Program-made: the position numbers and the translations under genes
NCBI GenBank assembly: GCA_022225965.2
Contig: JAKJXP020000008.1
Span: 248,001-312,000, forward strand
Length of the DNA: 64,000 nt
Origin: Diatrype stigma
Lineage: Eukaryota > Ascomycota > Sordariomycetes > Xylariales > Diatrypaceae
Reading direction: 5' to 3'
In this document: positions 1 through 10,833 of the stretch, one piece after another
Layout: every line of letters starts with the position of its first letter
How positions within the stretch are numbered: position 1 is the first letter of the stretch
Notes under the pieces: generated by a model
What the model was told of the DNA's origin: nothing
What the model saw: only the letters and a program-made list of their open reading frames with translations
Databases searched by the model: none

Positions 1-143
1 TCCAGGTTGGGGGCGCTGCCGTGGCGGCCGGTGCCGGTGCTGCGGCGGCTAGTATTGGAGGGAAGAAGAAAAGGGAAGACGGAAAGGGCGAACATGCACA
101 TGGGGTTAGTTCCAATCAAAAGGTCATAAAAGCTCGCCTTTAA
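1..143 (+). CDS. ISG12/6-16-like protein, upstream tandem copy (3' end only)
   Basis: Only the end of this gene is in the window. The frame is open from base 3 to a TAA at 141-143 and encodes a Gly/Ala-rich stretch followed by a short Lys-rich tail of about 25 residues. Bases 1-27 match 1444-1470 of the next gene with one difference, in the same reading frame, so the two are tandem paralogues. The Ala/Gly run is what remains of an interferon-induced 6-16 (ISG12/IFI6-IFI27) domain; the domain core lies outside the window. The tail is much shorter than the roughly 110-residue charged tail of the neighbour, so the paralogues have diverged mainly at their C-termini. Confidence rests on the paralogue match. 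Confidence 0.7.
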   Translation, partial: QVGGAAVAAGAGAAAASIGGKKKREDGKGEHAHGVSSNQKVIKARL

Positions 144-1066
144 GATTGCATAGCAGCTTGTTGGCGAGGAGGCTGGTATACTAGGACTCGAGTCGTCAGG
201 ACGAGTCTCACACATCAGTAATTGTGGATATAGGGGCATGAAGGATATCCACTTCTATCGTGATGCTGTTTATCCGTCTAGTGAAGCCTGTTAGCATTTA
301 TCGGTTATTTGTCAGAAGAAAGTCGCTTCATAGCTCTAGCCCCTATTTGTTTTGTTTCAAATGTTGTCTCTGCAACGATCGCCTAAGGATGAGGACCTCG
401 GAGTCCTACCTAGTGTCGATGAAACAATGCACGGCAAAGGCCAGGCTACAATTAACTTCCTCAGCTACGTAAAGTTGATTTGACACTCATTGTCAATATA
501 TATATATATATATATATATATTTCGTTTAAGTTATATGCCATTCCCACTGAGCCGACCGCCCCTTTGTCCGGGTTCAGAGTAAAGCCTAATAGAGTTAAC
601 AAGTCAACCACCTCGCAGAATATTTAGGTATATAGACCGTAACACCAACTTATAGATTCCGGTCTTTTGTTGCCCAGGACAAAATTATCGGTTAGTTTAG
701 TGGTTGGCTGGTAGCTGCGTAGGAATACCGTAGCACCACGTATCAATGCAACATCACACCTAAGCAGCCACCCGAAAGAAACAACCAGTGACAGCCAGTG
801 ATATCGCAGCGCCCAGAGTCCTGCAGACGGATCAGCCTACCTGCAGGCCATGGCAAGGCTCGCATTTATGCCTTATGCACTTCTCACCCCGCCTTTCCCC
901 TCTATAAGCAGGCAGTGCTAGACAGTGCTCGGGTTATATAAGAACCACCGACCGCACTTCAATCCAGCCCAATACACCTTTACACAGCCTACCTACCATA
1001 ACGACGGCCAGGATAACAGAGTCAAAGCACACTTCTCATTATTCTATGCAACGTGTAGTCATAAAC
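144..1066. other. Intergenic region between the two ISG12-like paralogues
   Basis: No gene is seen here. It holds a (TA)n microsatellite at about 498-522. A TATATAAG-type stretch near 934-941 and a C/A-rich leader from about 960 to 1030 look like the promoter and 5' UTR of the downstream gene. Confidence 0.5.
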
Positions 1067-1886
1067 ATGTCCGGTCCCGACGCTTGGTTGAAGTGGGCGC
1101 GCAAGAACCCCAAGAAAACTGCACTGTATGGCGTCAGTGCCGTATCGTTGGCGGCACCCGCGCTCGTGGCTGCCCCGGTCTTGGGTGCCATCGGGTTCGG
1201 GAGCAGTGGCATTGTCGGAGGTGAGTTCCAGTCTACATAAGCATCTCGATGGTATCCCTGTTCGCTAGAGCTAGGGGGTAAGAGGAAGCAAGGACACCGC
1301 TGACCTGGGACGCTTTGACATGTTAGGCTCGATTGCTGCCGGCATCCAGAGTAGCATCGGAAGCGTAGCTGCGGGCGGCCTCTTCGCTACCTGCCAGAGC
1401 GCGGCGATGGGCGGATACGGGGTCGCTGCTGTCAACACGGCGGTCCAGCTTGGGGGCGCTGCCGTGGCGGCTGCGGCCATGGGAAAAAGAAACGGTCAGG
1501 ATGGAGGAGATGATGATGCACTACCTGTTACGGGTGGTGGAGGGGGCGGCAATCCGCCTGATGCCGGTGGTGCGGCTGCTGCTTTGGGTGGCGCAGCTGC
1601 TATGGGTGGGGCGGCTGCTATGCGGAAGAAGAAGGAAGACGGAGACGAGGAGGACAAGGAAGATGAGGCTGATGGGGATAAGGAAAACGAGATCAAAGAT
1701 GAAGAGGGAGAGGAGGATGGGGAGCAGGTAGAAAAGGAAGAGGGGGAAAAAGAAGCAGAAGAGGTAAAGAGGGTAGAGGTCAGAGAAGAAGCCAAGATTG
1801 GTGAAGAGGGGGTATCGCAGGAACATCTGCGGGAAGAAGACTGGAGTTGTATTGGCGATGATGAAGCTGAGGAGCTGCGGCTCTAG
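1067..1886 (+). CDS. Interferon-induced 6-16 (ISG12/IFI6-IFI27)-like protein with acidic tail
   Basis: Two exons, 1067-1220 and 1327-1886, separated by a 106-nt GTGAGT...TTAG intron, give 237 residues. An in-frame ATG at 1046 would add seven residues. Residues about 22-110 form a hydrophobic Gly/Ala/Ser-rich region with the hallmark of the 6-16/ISG12 family: SIAAGIQSSIG, a GLFATCQSAAMGG-type segment, then GYGVAAVN. In animals these are small, very hydrophobic membrane proteins of mitochondria or ER linked to apoptosis and innate immunity; fungal members are little studied. The remaining C-terminal residues are low-complexity Glu/Lys/Asp-rich and probably disordered or coiled coil, which animal members lack. 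A tandem relative lies just upstream. Family assignment is by motif; a membrane or cell-death role is inference. Confidence 0.8.
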
Positions 1887-2837
1887 GCCATCTCCACTAA
1901 CTAAGGCTACTAACAGCCTGAAGCTGTAACGCGAGGAGAGGGCAGAAGACGAGAAGGAACAAGAAGACGAATACTCACGACTCAGAGATTGCAGGGACAT
2001 GATGGCATACTAAGACGACGTGGGACATGGGTGCAAAGTGTATTTGTTCTTATTGTGGCGCTGTTAACCCGTCCACCACATCTTGCTAGCTACCCACTGA
2101 AAGAAGCTTAATCTGCAGCTGCCGACAATGGTGCTATCGAGGAAGCCGTAGACGGACAAGACATGATATTAGTTGCAGTCCTCGGGCATCGCAATTCAAT
2201 CCACGCGGGGGACTACATCGCCGCTACTCGACCTTGTCTTCGATGTTTTCCGGCCTGGCAGGCACATCTTCAGGTCGCTCCGCTCCCAGTTGACGAACTG
2301 CAGGGATACACCAGCATGTTGAGCGTGCCATTCCTTCTCCTGTACCCGCTGTTAGGGTTAATATATGACCTCTGCTTCATGATCAGTGGTCTTACTTCCA
2401 TGCCTACGGCTACTAAGTACTGCAGCGACCTGGGCTCAGGCCTCACTAATGCCCGTCTACAGCATCATCTACTACATCATCATCGGTCTCTACTGCTTCA
2501 TCCTGCTAGCGCTAAGGTCTCGTCTGCTCGCCTGTGAGGCTTGACTATCACGCTTGCCACAGTCTCGTATCACATGGTATCGATCATTTCTGCCCTTGCA
2601 ATCCCCTGTGCTATGGGTGAATGCGAAGGTAGTAAAAGTGATGTATAGCTAGGAGCTGCAGCTACCCTGTTGAAGAGATAGAATAGAACTGGATACAAGG
2701 TAAACCTTGCCAATACAGCAAGATATCAGGTCAATGACTTCTCAGCCTTCTTTGCTCGTATCCCCTTTGAGGCGTGGTGGCTCGGTTGCCGTTGGGTACT
2801 GATACCGGAAAGGCCCCTTCATCTTAATCTCTTTTTC
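1887..2837. other. Intergenic, no supported gene
   Basis: A 124-codon open frame at 2163-2537 (+) shows no recognisable domain, no intron signals and Leu/His/Ser-rich composition, so I do not call it. The rest holds the 3' regions of the convergent genes on either side. Confidence 0.4.
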
Positions 2838-3821
2838 TTAGTTATATCCGTCGGCAAACTCGGAGTATCTTTCGGAATGCTCAAAAGTGAGGTCAAAGCC
2901 GACGCTCCCCAACATAACCTGCATGGTATCCCCTATACGACCTTCTTCATCCTCCAGGCATTTGGCCCGCCCCCATTCCCTGTCAGATTCATCTTCCCTG
3001 CGCAGTCTACAATGAGCCAAGTCAACCATGAAAACCTGATAATCCCCATCGTCGCGCGGCACTACCAAGAAATTGTTCGGGTGGACATCATAGTTGAGAA
3101 TACTCTTAGAATCGAGGACACGGACGATGTGGATAGCCTGATCGACGATTTCCTGCCATGAGGATGGAGGTGCGTAGTCTTCGATTTCGCTCAACTTGAA
3201 ACCCTCGAGGTACTGGAGAAGTAACCCTTTGATATGGTAGACCTCGCTACCTTCCGAAGGCTGGCTTACACCTGTCGGCATGATATTGCGGTTTACTGGC
3301 AGGAGAAGTCGAGGAATATACACGCCCTGGTACTCTTCCAGTGCAGCATATATAGCTCTCTCCGCATCATAGGATTGCTGGAGCTTGTATGTCAGATATG
3401 CTTCATTTTGTCCATCACTCCAGTCAAGCCAGTCAACCGTCCTGAAAGTTGCGAAGGTCTTGTCGTCCCGTAGCTTGGCAAGGAATCTTCCGGCCTCCCC
3501 GTTCTTCACATATTCTAGACAGGCATATTCCTTGGTCTCATCCCACCCATAGATTTCGTTGCTGGAACGTAGATAGTAAGCAAACCGCCTGTCGTAGGAT
3601 TTGAGGAAGGCCGTATAAGGTACGTGTAGTCCAGGGGCTTCCAAAACCTTGACGACAAGGCCAGAGGAGAGTGTCCAAGGCTTTTGCAGTCTAGTAACTT
3701 CCACTAGAACTGTCGCCTTGGGAAAATCTGGCGTATCCTCGACCTCGAAGTCAAGATGCTGACCGACTGTATAGCGTTGAAGCATGACGGGGAGGCCCGT
3801 TCTGAATGTTGTTATATCCAT
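2838..3821 (-). CDS. Divergent protein-kinase-like (PKL) protein
   Basis: A single exon of 327 residues, taking the ATG at 3821 with context AACAAATGG; an in-frame ATG at 3911 would add 30 residues. Numbered from that longer start, residues 271-281 read ILNYDVHPNNF, a catalytic-loop equivalent with Asp275 and Asn280. MVDLAHCRLR at 295-304 resembles the metal-binding DFG segment with Asp297, and LLLQYLEGFKL at 230-240 fits the hinge. The N-terminal lobe is poorly conserved and I see no clear glycine loop. This pattern fits the kinase-like/aminoglycoside-phosphotransferase-like families amplified in filamentous ascomycetes. Retained Asp/Asn residues allow phosphotransfer, but substrate and role are unknown. 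Confidence 0.7.
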   Translation of the reverse strand: MDITTFRTGLPVMLQRYTVGQHLDFEVEDTPDFPKATVLVEVTRLQKPWTLSSGLVVKVLEAPGLHVPYTAFLKSYDRRFAYYLRSSNEIYGWDETKEYACLEYVKNGEAGRFLAKLRDDKTFATFRTVDWLDWSDGQNEAYLTYKLQQSYDAERAIYAALEEYQGVYIPRLLLPVNRNIMPTGVSQPSEGSEVYHIKGLLLQYLEGFKLSEIEDYAPPSSWQEIVDQAIHIVRVLDSKSILNYDVHPNNFLVVPRDDGDYQVFMVDLAHCRLRREDESDREWGRAKCLEDEEGRIGDTMQVMLGSVGFDLTFEHSERYSEFADGYN

Positions 3822-5567
3822 TTGTTTGAGTACTATGTTGATGTATTTTGAAGCAATCAGGTAAACAATGACAGGTTCATTATCATGTTCTTCTGGCTGG
3901 AGTGGGTGCACATCCTTTTATAGCTATACTGTAACGTCATAGTCAGGGTCGCTCCTGTCTATATACCTACTGTACTACATACCTATCTATAACGAGTTAC
4001 ACACCTAGTCAAGGAAGGGACGTTGTCTGCTTGATCCTTTGCATTCGAACCCATGTAGACATTACAGGGGTGAATACATATTCAAGAAGGAACATTGGGC
4101 GTATAAAACGAACCGCTTCTTATGTCTGATCAAGGTCACCCGCCCCTTATACAAGGTTCACTATAACTATGTGCCCATTCCAGTAAATGAAAAGTAGAAG
4201 TCTGTCTAGTAACATTCTAGTGAAGCTCCAATGACGATTGATGCTGTATAGGTGCCGATTTCGTCTTACAAAGACCTATTCACCAGCCCCCCCCCCCCCC
4301 CCTCAATGGAAATGTACACTATAAAGGGGAGAAAAAGGAAGCAAGGAGTAAGGACTGCATGATGGGCTACGTGATTTTAATGAGACAACCAGAGAAACGG
4401 TTCCCCGGTCTATTCAGTTCAACATAACCCAGTGTCTGGCCATATGATGAGAAGTCAAGAAGCTTAAGGTTGACCTGTAGATAACCCCCCCCCTTTCCGC
4501 TTTGCGAGGAAGTTTAAATTCAGCTTCCGTTGCCCCTAACTATTGATCGTCTTAGAATCTTTTGCTGTTTTCATAATTGTCAGTAGCTTTTTCATGCTAA
4601 CTATATTCTTATTCACAGTGGATAAAACCTCGCGAGCTCCTTATGACGATACTTATTATATTCTGTGTGGTGAGCTATTATATTCGAAGTATCGACATGA
4701 GAACATGTCTTCCTCGGTATATAACAACTCTAAATGGTAGTAATAGAAGGTACCCTGTATGGAGATAGGTAGCGCAACCACTGGCACTGGATCATGTGGT
4801 CTTGTAGTTCAGGGGTAAACTTCTCGCTGGCATCTAGTCTGAATGGAACTTTAGACGTGACTGTTCTAGAACATGATGTCTCCGATAAAGCCCCGATTGT
4901 CTTGTTAGCCCCCTTTACGTCTCTTATCTTCAATGACGTTCCCCTCATCATTCACTCAGGCCCCTTTGGTACCCCCCACTCCTAGAAACATCTTGTTCCG
5001 TCTTTTTGTAGTTGGGGTGGAACCGATTATGAAATAGTTACTCGATTCGCGGAACCGGGACCGCCGAGCTTAAGATTCGTCTAAGCGAGTCCCGTTCTTG
5101 TGTTGATCTAGACTCGATGGGTCTGCCCTGAGTCAGTTCCGCCTATATGCTCGCATTTAGTTTTCTGGCCATTCGTGCCTAGATCGACCCCCATGGGTGA
5201 CCTTCCCTTCCCCAGTGTTCACCTAACGCGATAGTCGACCTATTGAGGATATATATGTCCGCTCTGAGCTCTCGGACCCGGGCGACTGGCGGGGAGCAAG
5301 CGAGCGGGGGGCGCATACATGGGGTGTCGTGGAGATCGAATGCCCTATTGTACGTAAAGTGGTTGCCGGAAATTTAGCTATTGTCTCGTGTCATCGACTA
5401 AGCACAAGGCACATCTAAGCTCACGGTCTGATAGTCGGGTATACAGCTTAGACCGAACAGAATAGGCCATGTTAGATTATTACTTTGGACTACTTGTCCA
5501 ATCATGTTTGAATGGCAGATATGACAATGTAGATAATCACCACCCATGTGTCCACACATCGGATGCA
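3822..5567. other. Gene-poor intergenic region with homopolymer C tracts
   Basis: No supported gene. It contains a run of 16 C at 4287-4302 and of 9 C at 4485-4493. Short open frames such as 4543-4740 and 4794-4985 lack domain or codon signal. The segment 5030-5290 is GC-richer than its surroundings and may be an old repeat, but I found no termini or duplication. Confidence 0.4.
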
Positions 5568-6755
5568 CTAGCTGTTGAGGGCCTCGTAGCCGGCACGCAC
5601 CAAGCTGTCGGGCCCTTTCATGTCGCCAACCCCCGTCCAGTAGAACAGCCCAGCCAGCCCCTGCGACTTGACGTATTCGGCTTTGCGCCTAACCGTCTCA
5701 GGGACGTCGAAGGTGACGAAGCCCTTCCCGCCCTGGCTCTCGTCAACGTAGAAGGCGGCGCCGGCATCGCGGTCGATGCGCGCGTTGCGCACCCACTCGA
5801 GCGGCAGGTCCACGTAGTCCATCTCGCCGTGCGACTGGAAGGGCTGGCCGGGCCCGTGGGCGCCGCCGAACGACCGCGCGTACGCCGGCACGCCGAGGAC
5901 GATCTGGCGCGCGGGCACGCCGCGCGCCGTCACGTAGGCGACGGCGCCCTGCCCCGACCGGCGCAGCTCCGGGTGGACGTCGGCCAGGCTCCCGCTCCCC
6001 GACGACGACTGGGTGAACAGCTTCGACTGGTGGCCGCAGACCGACGTCCAGGCGCCGTTGAAGTCGTAGCACATGAGGTGCAGGTAGTCGAGGCTGCGCG
6101 CCGCCCGCGCGAGGTCGATGTGCCGCAGCACGTACTCGCCGACGGGCAGGGCCGTCGTGAGCTCGTACCCCGCCGACGCGGGCAGGGCCGCCCGCAGCGC
6201 CTCCAGCAGCGCCACGTAGTTCTTCCCGTCCGCGTCGCTCTGCGGGTGCTCCCAGTCCAGGTCGATCCCGTCGAAGCCGAAGCGGTCGACGAGTTCCCGG
6301 CAGGCCTTGGCGAGGGTCGTGCGGCGGGAGCGGTGCGCCGCTAGCGCGGGGAACTCTTTGCTTCCACTGCCGCCGCCGATGGACACCAGGGCCTTGATGT
6401 TCTTGCTGTTATTGTTATTGGGGGTGTTCCGCTGTTGCTTCACATTGGCTAGGGCCGTCAGGCAGCCCTTCGCCCCGTCCGCGGAGATCTGACAGTCGGC
6501 GTACTCGTCGAGGAACCGAAGCGTTCCGTCCTCATTGACGAGCACGAAGGCGTAGTACACCCTGTTAACGCAGTCGAGCTGCAGTGCCGATGGTGGCAGC
6601 TGCTTGTAGACGCGCCAGGACGGGTAGTACACGCCATTAATGAAGGGGCTTCCTGCTCCTCGGGTGCCGGACATGATAATGGCAGTACGTAGCAGAAACA
6701 GTAGCAGCAGCAGCAGCAGAAGGTAAGGTGGGGCGGCACAATGGTATGATTTCAT
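5568..6755 (-). CDS. GH18 chitinase-family protein
   Basis: A single exon of 395 residues. Residues 123-129 (LVSIGGG) and 162-169 (DGIDLDWE) are the two GH18 signatures; Glu169 would be the acid and Asp167 the assisting residue, both intact. YFNGAW-like and late Trp motifs of the TIM barrel follow (HLMCYDFNGAW, then FYWTGVGD near the C-terminus), so the barrel is complete. There is no chitin-binding module. The first 27 residues contain a poly-Leu run encoded by a CAG/CTG repeat and could be a signal peptide or anchor. A second Met at residue 28 (6674) would give a cytosolic form of 368 residues. It shares strand with the nucleotide-sugar dehydrogenase 1.2 kb upstream and lies at the edge of a presumed polysaccharide locus. 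It likely hydrolyses beta-1,4-GlcNAc linkages; the in vivo target is not shown. Confidence 0.9.
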   Translation of the reverse strand: MKSYHCAAPPYLLLLLLLLFLLRTAIIMSGTRGAGSPFINGVYYPSWRVYKQLPPSALQLDCVNRVYYAFVLVNEDGTLRFLDEYADCQISADGAKGCLTALANVKQQRNTPNNNNSKNIKALVSIGGGSGSKEFPALAAHRSRRTTLAKACRELVDRFGFDGIDLDWEHPQSDADGKNYVALLEALRAALPASAGYELTTALPVGEYVLRHIDLARAARSLDYLHLMCYDFNGAWTSVCGHQSKLFTQSSSGSGSLADVHPELRRSGQGAVAYVTARGVPARQIVLGVPAYARSFGGAHGPGQPFQSHGEMDYVDLPLEWVRNARIDRDAGAAFYVDESQGGKGFVTFDVPETVRRKAEYVKSQGLAGLFYWTGVGDMKGPDSLVRAGYEALNS

Positions 6756-7981
6756 GTAGATGGGACGGGCGGGACTGTCGATGATCTGCCCGTAGGTGGT
6801 GGATACAGGCTAGGTAAATCGTGTATGTACGAAGTGTATTACTGTATTGCTTAGCAGATATATCAAGGTTCTAAGGTTGCGAGCCTGCGGACGATCGTCA
6901 ACGGATGCACGGAGCATGCACAAGCCTCACGCTGTGTTGCGACGGCTATGCCGCGTGCAATCAATCGGGCGCAACGGTGGCTTTCCGATCGCCCTTGTGC
7001 TTTTCGTGGGTAACGATTAGGTACGAATATTCTTGCGCATGCCCGCGGGGTTGTAAGCTGCCAGGTTTTCTGGTTGGGGCTGTTCAGGCTGTCTGACTTC
7101 CGAAGTCTGACATACGAATAATGATTGGGCTGAAAGTCTGACATCAGCTTACGAGTCGAGAACGTCAGCGGGTCGGCCGCAAGAGTCCGGACTAAACCTT
7201 AATTTTAACTTTAAACCATTAGTGGAGCCCCGGTGGAGATCGAGCCAGAAGGGACTAGCGCTCCGGGTTCCGGTCCCGGGGGTTCGGAAACTTGCCAGTA
7301 GCAGCCGCAGCCGCAGCAGTCGAGGATTGGAGCGCTGGAAGGTTGGAATCTTCCAGCTTGGATTTCCCAGCCTTGCAAGGTTGGCCGTGGATACGAGCGT
7401 TCCTGCATAAACTTATGTAGCAGAATCCTCGCCAAGCACGTGTCACCAACACACCGATACACGGCAGAAATCACGACACATAGCGTGAGGCCGTGTTCGT
7501 GTGAAACACACAACCCAGGTACATGCGGTGGTTGAAAGTCTCTAGAAATTATATAGACATTATGGGCGGGCTAGGACTCTGAAGAATAACCCCATGCAAT
7601 TTTCGAGCATTTGATTGACTATGTATCAGCCACATAGTTACGTGAAATACGCCCTCAATAAATATGAAACACTCTGATGAATGGTGACGGGGTTATACCT
7701 TCAGCCTCAAAATGTCGCGAATATGTCAAACATAGCTTGACAATAAGAACTCAACAGGTGAGTTACAGAAGTAGAATGTTTATTGAATTGTCGGTATTTG
7801 TCAATATTGGCACGATGCATGATCTGAAAAAATATAATCAAAATTCGAAAGAACGAATGTGAGTATTATTAAATTTCCTCGTACGTGTCTGAGAGAGAGT
7901 TTTGTAAATCCAAACGCCGCCGCCATACCTAAATATCCCGCTTTCCAGTAGCTAAAACATAAGAAAACACCTGTGACCCTG
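6756..7981. other. Intergenic, promoter side of the GH18 gene
   Basis: No supported gene. Short overlapping frames on both strands between 6860 and 7515 are mutually antisense and lack domain signal. From 7520 to 7980 the DNA is AT-richer, consistent with 3' flanking sequence of the dehydrogenase gene. Confidence 0.4.
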
Positions 7982-9620
7982 TTACCGTTCCTGGTACCAC
8001 TTCGCAACCTTCACGTTTTGAAGCGTGTCCAACACGGAAAGATCTAATTCCTTTTGCTTGAATGCGACAATGATCATGTCGAACGTTTCCAACTCCGCCT
8101 TGTTCCACTGCTCGAGATCCAGCCGTGGGATAGTGGGTATGGCCGATTGTTCGACGAACGGATCGACAAACATAACTTCGACCTTGCCCGAGTTGTGGAG
8201 CGTTTGCGCAACTTTGAGGCCGGGCGAGTTGGTCAGGTTGGATTGGCCTGGTTTGAAGCCGACACCCACGACAAGAATTCGTGGCTGCATCGCGATCGTT
8301 GGGCCTGAAACATCTGAAGTGTCCGAATCCCCTAGCGACGGTGCTCTTGGCGGCAATACGCTCACCGTGGGAGTGTCCGAGAGCCTCCTGACATTTTCGT
8401 CCGTGAGGCTGTGCAGGAGACTGGGGATGCGTACGAATTTGTCATCCATCAAAGCGCCACCTGCGCCGCCAACCTTCTCCCATGTCGAAGATTGCTTGGT
8501 TGGACTCTGATCTGTGTGGTTTGTGTTGAAAAGGGAGTCGATGGCTTTCTCTGCGATGCTAACTGGCCGTTGCTCCATCTTTTCTGTGGCAGCCTTCAGC
8601 AGCGGGAAACTGCTGTTGGAAAGGAGGTACCAGGGGTTGACAGGGATGCAGTGACCGCCAAGACCAACGCCAGGCTCGAACGGCATGTATCCAAAGGGCT
8701 TCGATGATGCGGCTTTGCAAACTTCGTAAGGATCAATGCCGTGGGGAATGCAAGCATCCGCCATCTCATTGGCGAACGCAATGTTCATCATCCGCTGGCA
8801 ATTCTCGTACAACTTCATCATCTCAGCAACCTCAGGCCTCGTAACAGGGACGAGGACGTCGAAGACCCGAGAGTACAGCTCCTGAATGACATCCAAAGAT
8901 CCCGGCACAACATCATCGAGGCCGGACAATATCTTGGGGATCTTCTCCACCGGGGGCTCAACTCGGCCAGGATCAACCCTCTTCACAATAATAGTCAGTA
9001 TGTGTGTACTACAGGTCAAATGCAGGTTTCAGATCAACGCTTACCTCCGGTGACATCCCAGCGAAAAAGCCTCTCCTCTGCGCCAGAGGCCCGAGAAGTT
9101 CTCGAGTCATCCCGACAGCAACAGAACTCTCGATCACGACAGTAGTGCCGCGCCGAGCGTACTTCGCTACTTTGTCCAAAGCATCTCTCATGTACGATGT
9201 ATCGATGGACTTGTCTTTCGACACGAGTGTGGGTACCGAGACCAACATATGCGTCGCTCGGGTCAGGTCTTCGGGTTGTGTCGTCAATGTGGCTTTCGTG
9301 CCCTCAGCCAAGAACTGTTCTCTCAGGAGCTGAAGGCGAGACTCGCTGATATCGAAACCCAGGACGTCGTAATGACGGGAGAACGCCTGGATGAGATGCG
9401 TTCCAACGTACCCACATCCTATGACGGCAACAACCGGTGTGTCGTTTGGGTCTACTGAACCCAGAGTGTCATCCAAATCCTGGTAGGTGAGTGTCTGCTT
9501 AAACTCGGGATTTGTGGGAGTGATCGAATAGACTATGGGGCTGAACCCCTTGTCGGCGTTGGCGACATTTGCCAAATGTTCCATTGACAGAGCGTCGAGA
9601 GTTGGAGGGAACATGGTCAT
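7982..9620 (-). CDS. Nucleotide-sugar 6-dehydrogenase (UDP-glucose/GDP-mannose dehydrogenase family)
   Basis: Two exons, 9620-9045 and 8980-7982, flank a 64-nt GTAAGC...AAG intron and give 524 residues. Splicing restores the family motif GMSPERVDPGR at the junction. Residues 64-73 (VAVIGCGYVG) are the NAD-binding Rossmann loop. GVGLGGHCIPVNPWYL at 296-311 carries the catalytic Cys303, and the central helix has the expected Lys/Asn residues (MKLYENCQRMMNIAFANE). The enzyme should oxidise C6 of a nucleotide sugar in two NAD+-dependent steps to the uronic acid. The layout is closer to the UDP-HexNAc dehydrogenases (WecC/WbpA type) than to classical eukaryotic UDP-glucose dehydrogenase, so UDP-GlcNAc or UDP-ManNAc is possible; this is inference. 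About 60 extra N-terminal residues precede the Rossmann fold. It is divergent from the chitin-synthase-like gene. Confidence 0.88.
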
Positions 9621-10833
9621 TTTTTCCTCGATTTTCTGTTTGAAAGAAAGATAGTAATATGGAGTGTCTGAATTTTTACACTCGGAGAACTAACAGCTCA
9701 GAACCGACTCCTGACGCTGGAAAGAGAGTTGTTGCTACTGAAAATATACAATGTCTACGACGTTGGATAGAAAGAGAAAGGACTACAAACTTGGCTCAGC
9801 TTTTGCGAGAATCATTGACTGGTTATATAGATGCTCCTCCTCTAGGGCTCATTAGGGCCACAAGGCCTCAGTTGAATCCAGTGTGGGCCTCCGAGGAGCA
9901 CGAGTCGCTCTCTATGGCCTCGTGGGGAAGAAGACCATCATGCCTTTTTGCCATGATGCCTCCACCCATAGAGAGCCGCGAAACACTATAGCAGGGGGAT
10001 CCTTCCATCGAATCGTGGATCTTTTCGTTACGTATTAAAGATGGGGTTCGAAGACCCTGGATTTAGATCTCGTTGATGTCCAGTATGTCATCCTAGTTCT
10101 CGGTTAAAGTTCTTCTAGTTCTGAACTAATTAACTTTATTTGAGGTCTCGACTGCTACCCTCAGGGGACTGACTAGTCAGCAGTACTTAGACCAATGGTG
10201 ACCCCAGGGGGGAAACCCAAGTACCGGGGAGGCTTAATCGTACTGGGAGCTTTTCATCTGTTCCATGAAAGCTTATATGGAGGCACTAATTCAGTTAGAA
10301 CGAGATGATTCTTCCGTCGATGAGATGACTAGCCAATAACAAAATTCATCGGGGTCATCCGGATGTTAGGTATCCCGGATAGCCTCCCGTGGCGAGGAGT
10401 CCGAGCAGACGACCATCCAGTAAGACTTAGATATTGCTAGTGTATGCGCAGACGTTCCGTACATGCGGCTCTGATCCGTTGAATGAGCTTGACCTGCGTA
10501 ATGGTAACCCCCCTCCCCCTTTTGTATTCCCGAGGTCCTCAGCTGCCCTGGATTCGATGATGCCCAGCCCGAGAGATGCTGCTGCCATGTCTCGGGGGTT
10601 GAAATCGCCACCTTAGCGCCAAATATTTTTCGGGGAGAGCTCCGGTTATGTCTTGCTTCCAGACTCGTACCCATTTCTTCCGATACATGACGCTTTTTCT
10701 CCCTTTTCACTTTGCTTCTCGTCGTCGTCGTTGCTTCCCACGCTCGCTGTGTCATGACCTGAAGCAATTCCCAAGTCAAACCCATCAAAGCTTGGTTCGT
10801 CGTATCTCAATTGCCCTCGATCGGGACCCAGTA
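9621..10833. promoter_or_regulatory. Shared divergent promoter region (dehydrogenase / GT2 synthase)
   Basis: This 1.2-kb region separates two divergently transcribed genes of a presumed common pathway, so it likely holds both promoters. No gene is supported. A short inverted pair (CTCTCTATGG at 9909-9918 and CCATAGAGAG near 9966) lies on the dehydrogenase side, and pyrimidine-rich DNA at about 10690-10740 precedes the synthase start. I cannot name any bound factor. Confidence 0.4.

Noticed and set aside
5469..6344. 291-codon plus-strand frame opposite the GH18 gene
   Set aside because: Arg/Val/Ala-rich shadow of the chitinase; no independent evidence.
10040..10075. GGTTCGAAGACC resembling a tRNA B box
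   Set aside because: No flanking stems or D arm can be folded around it.
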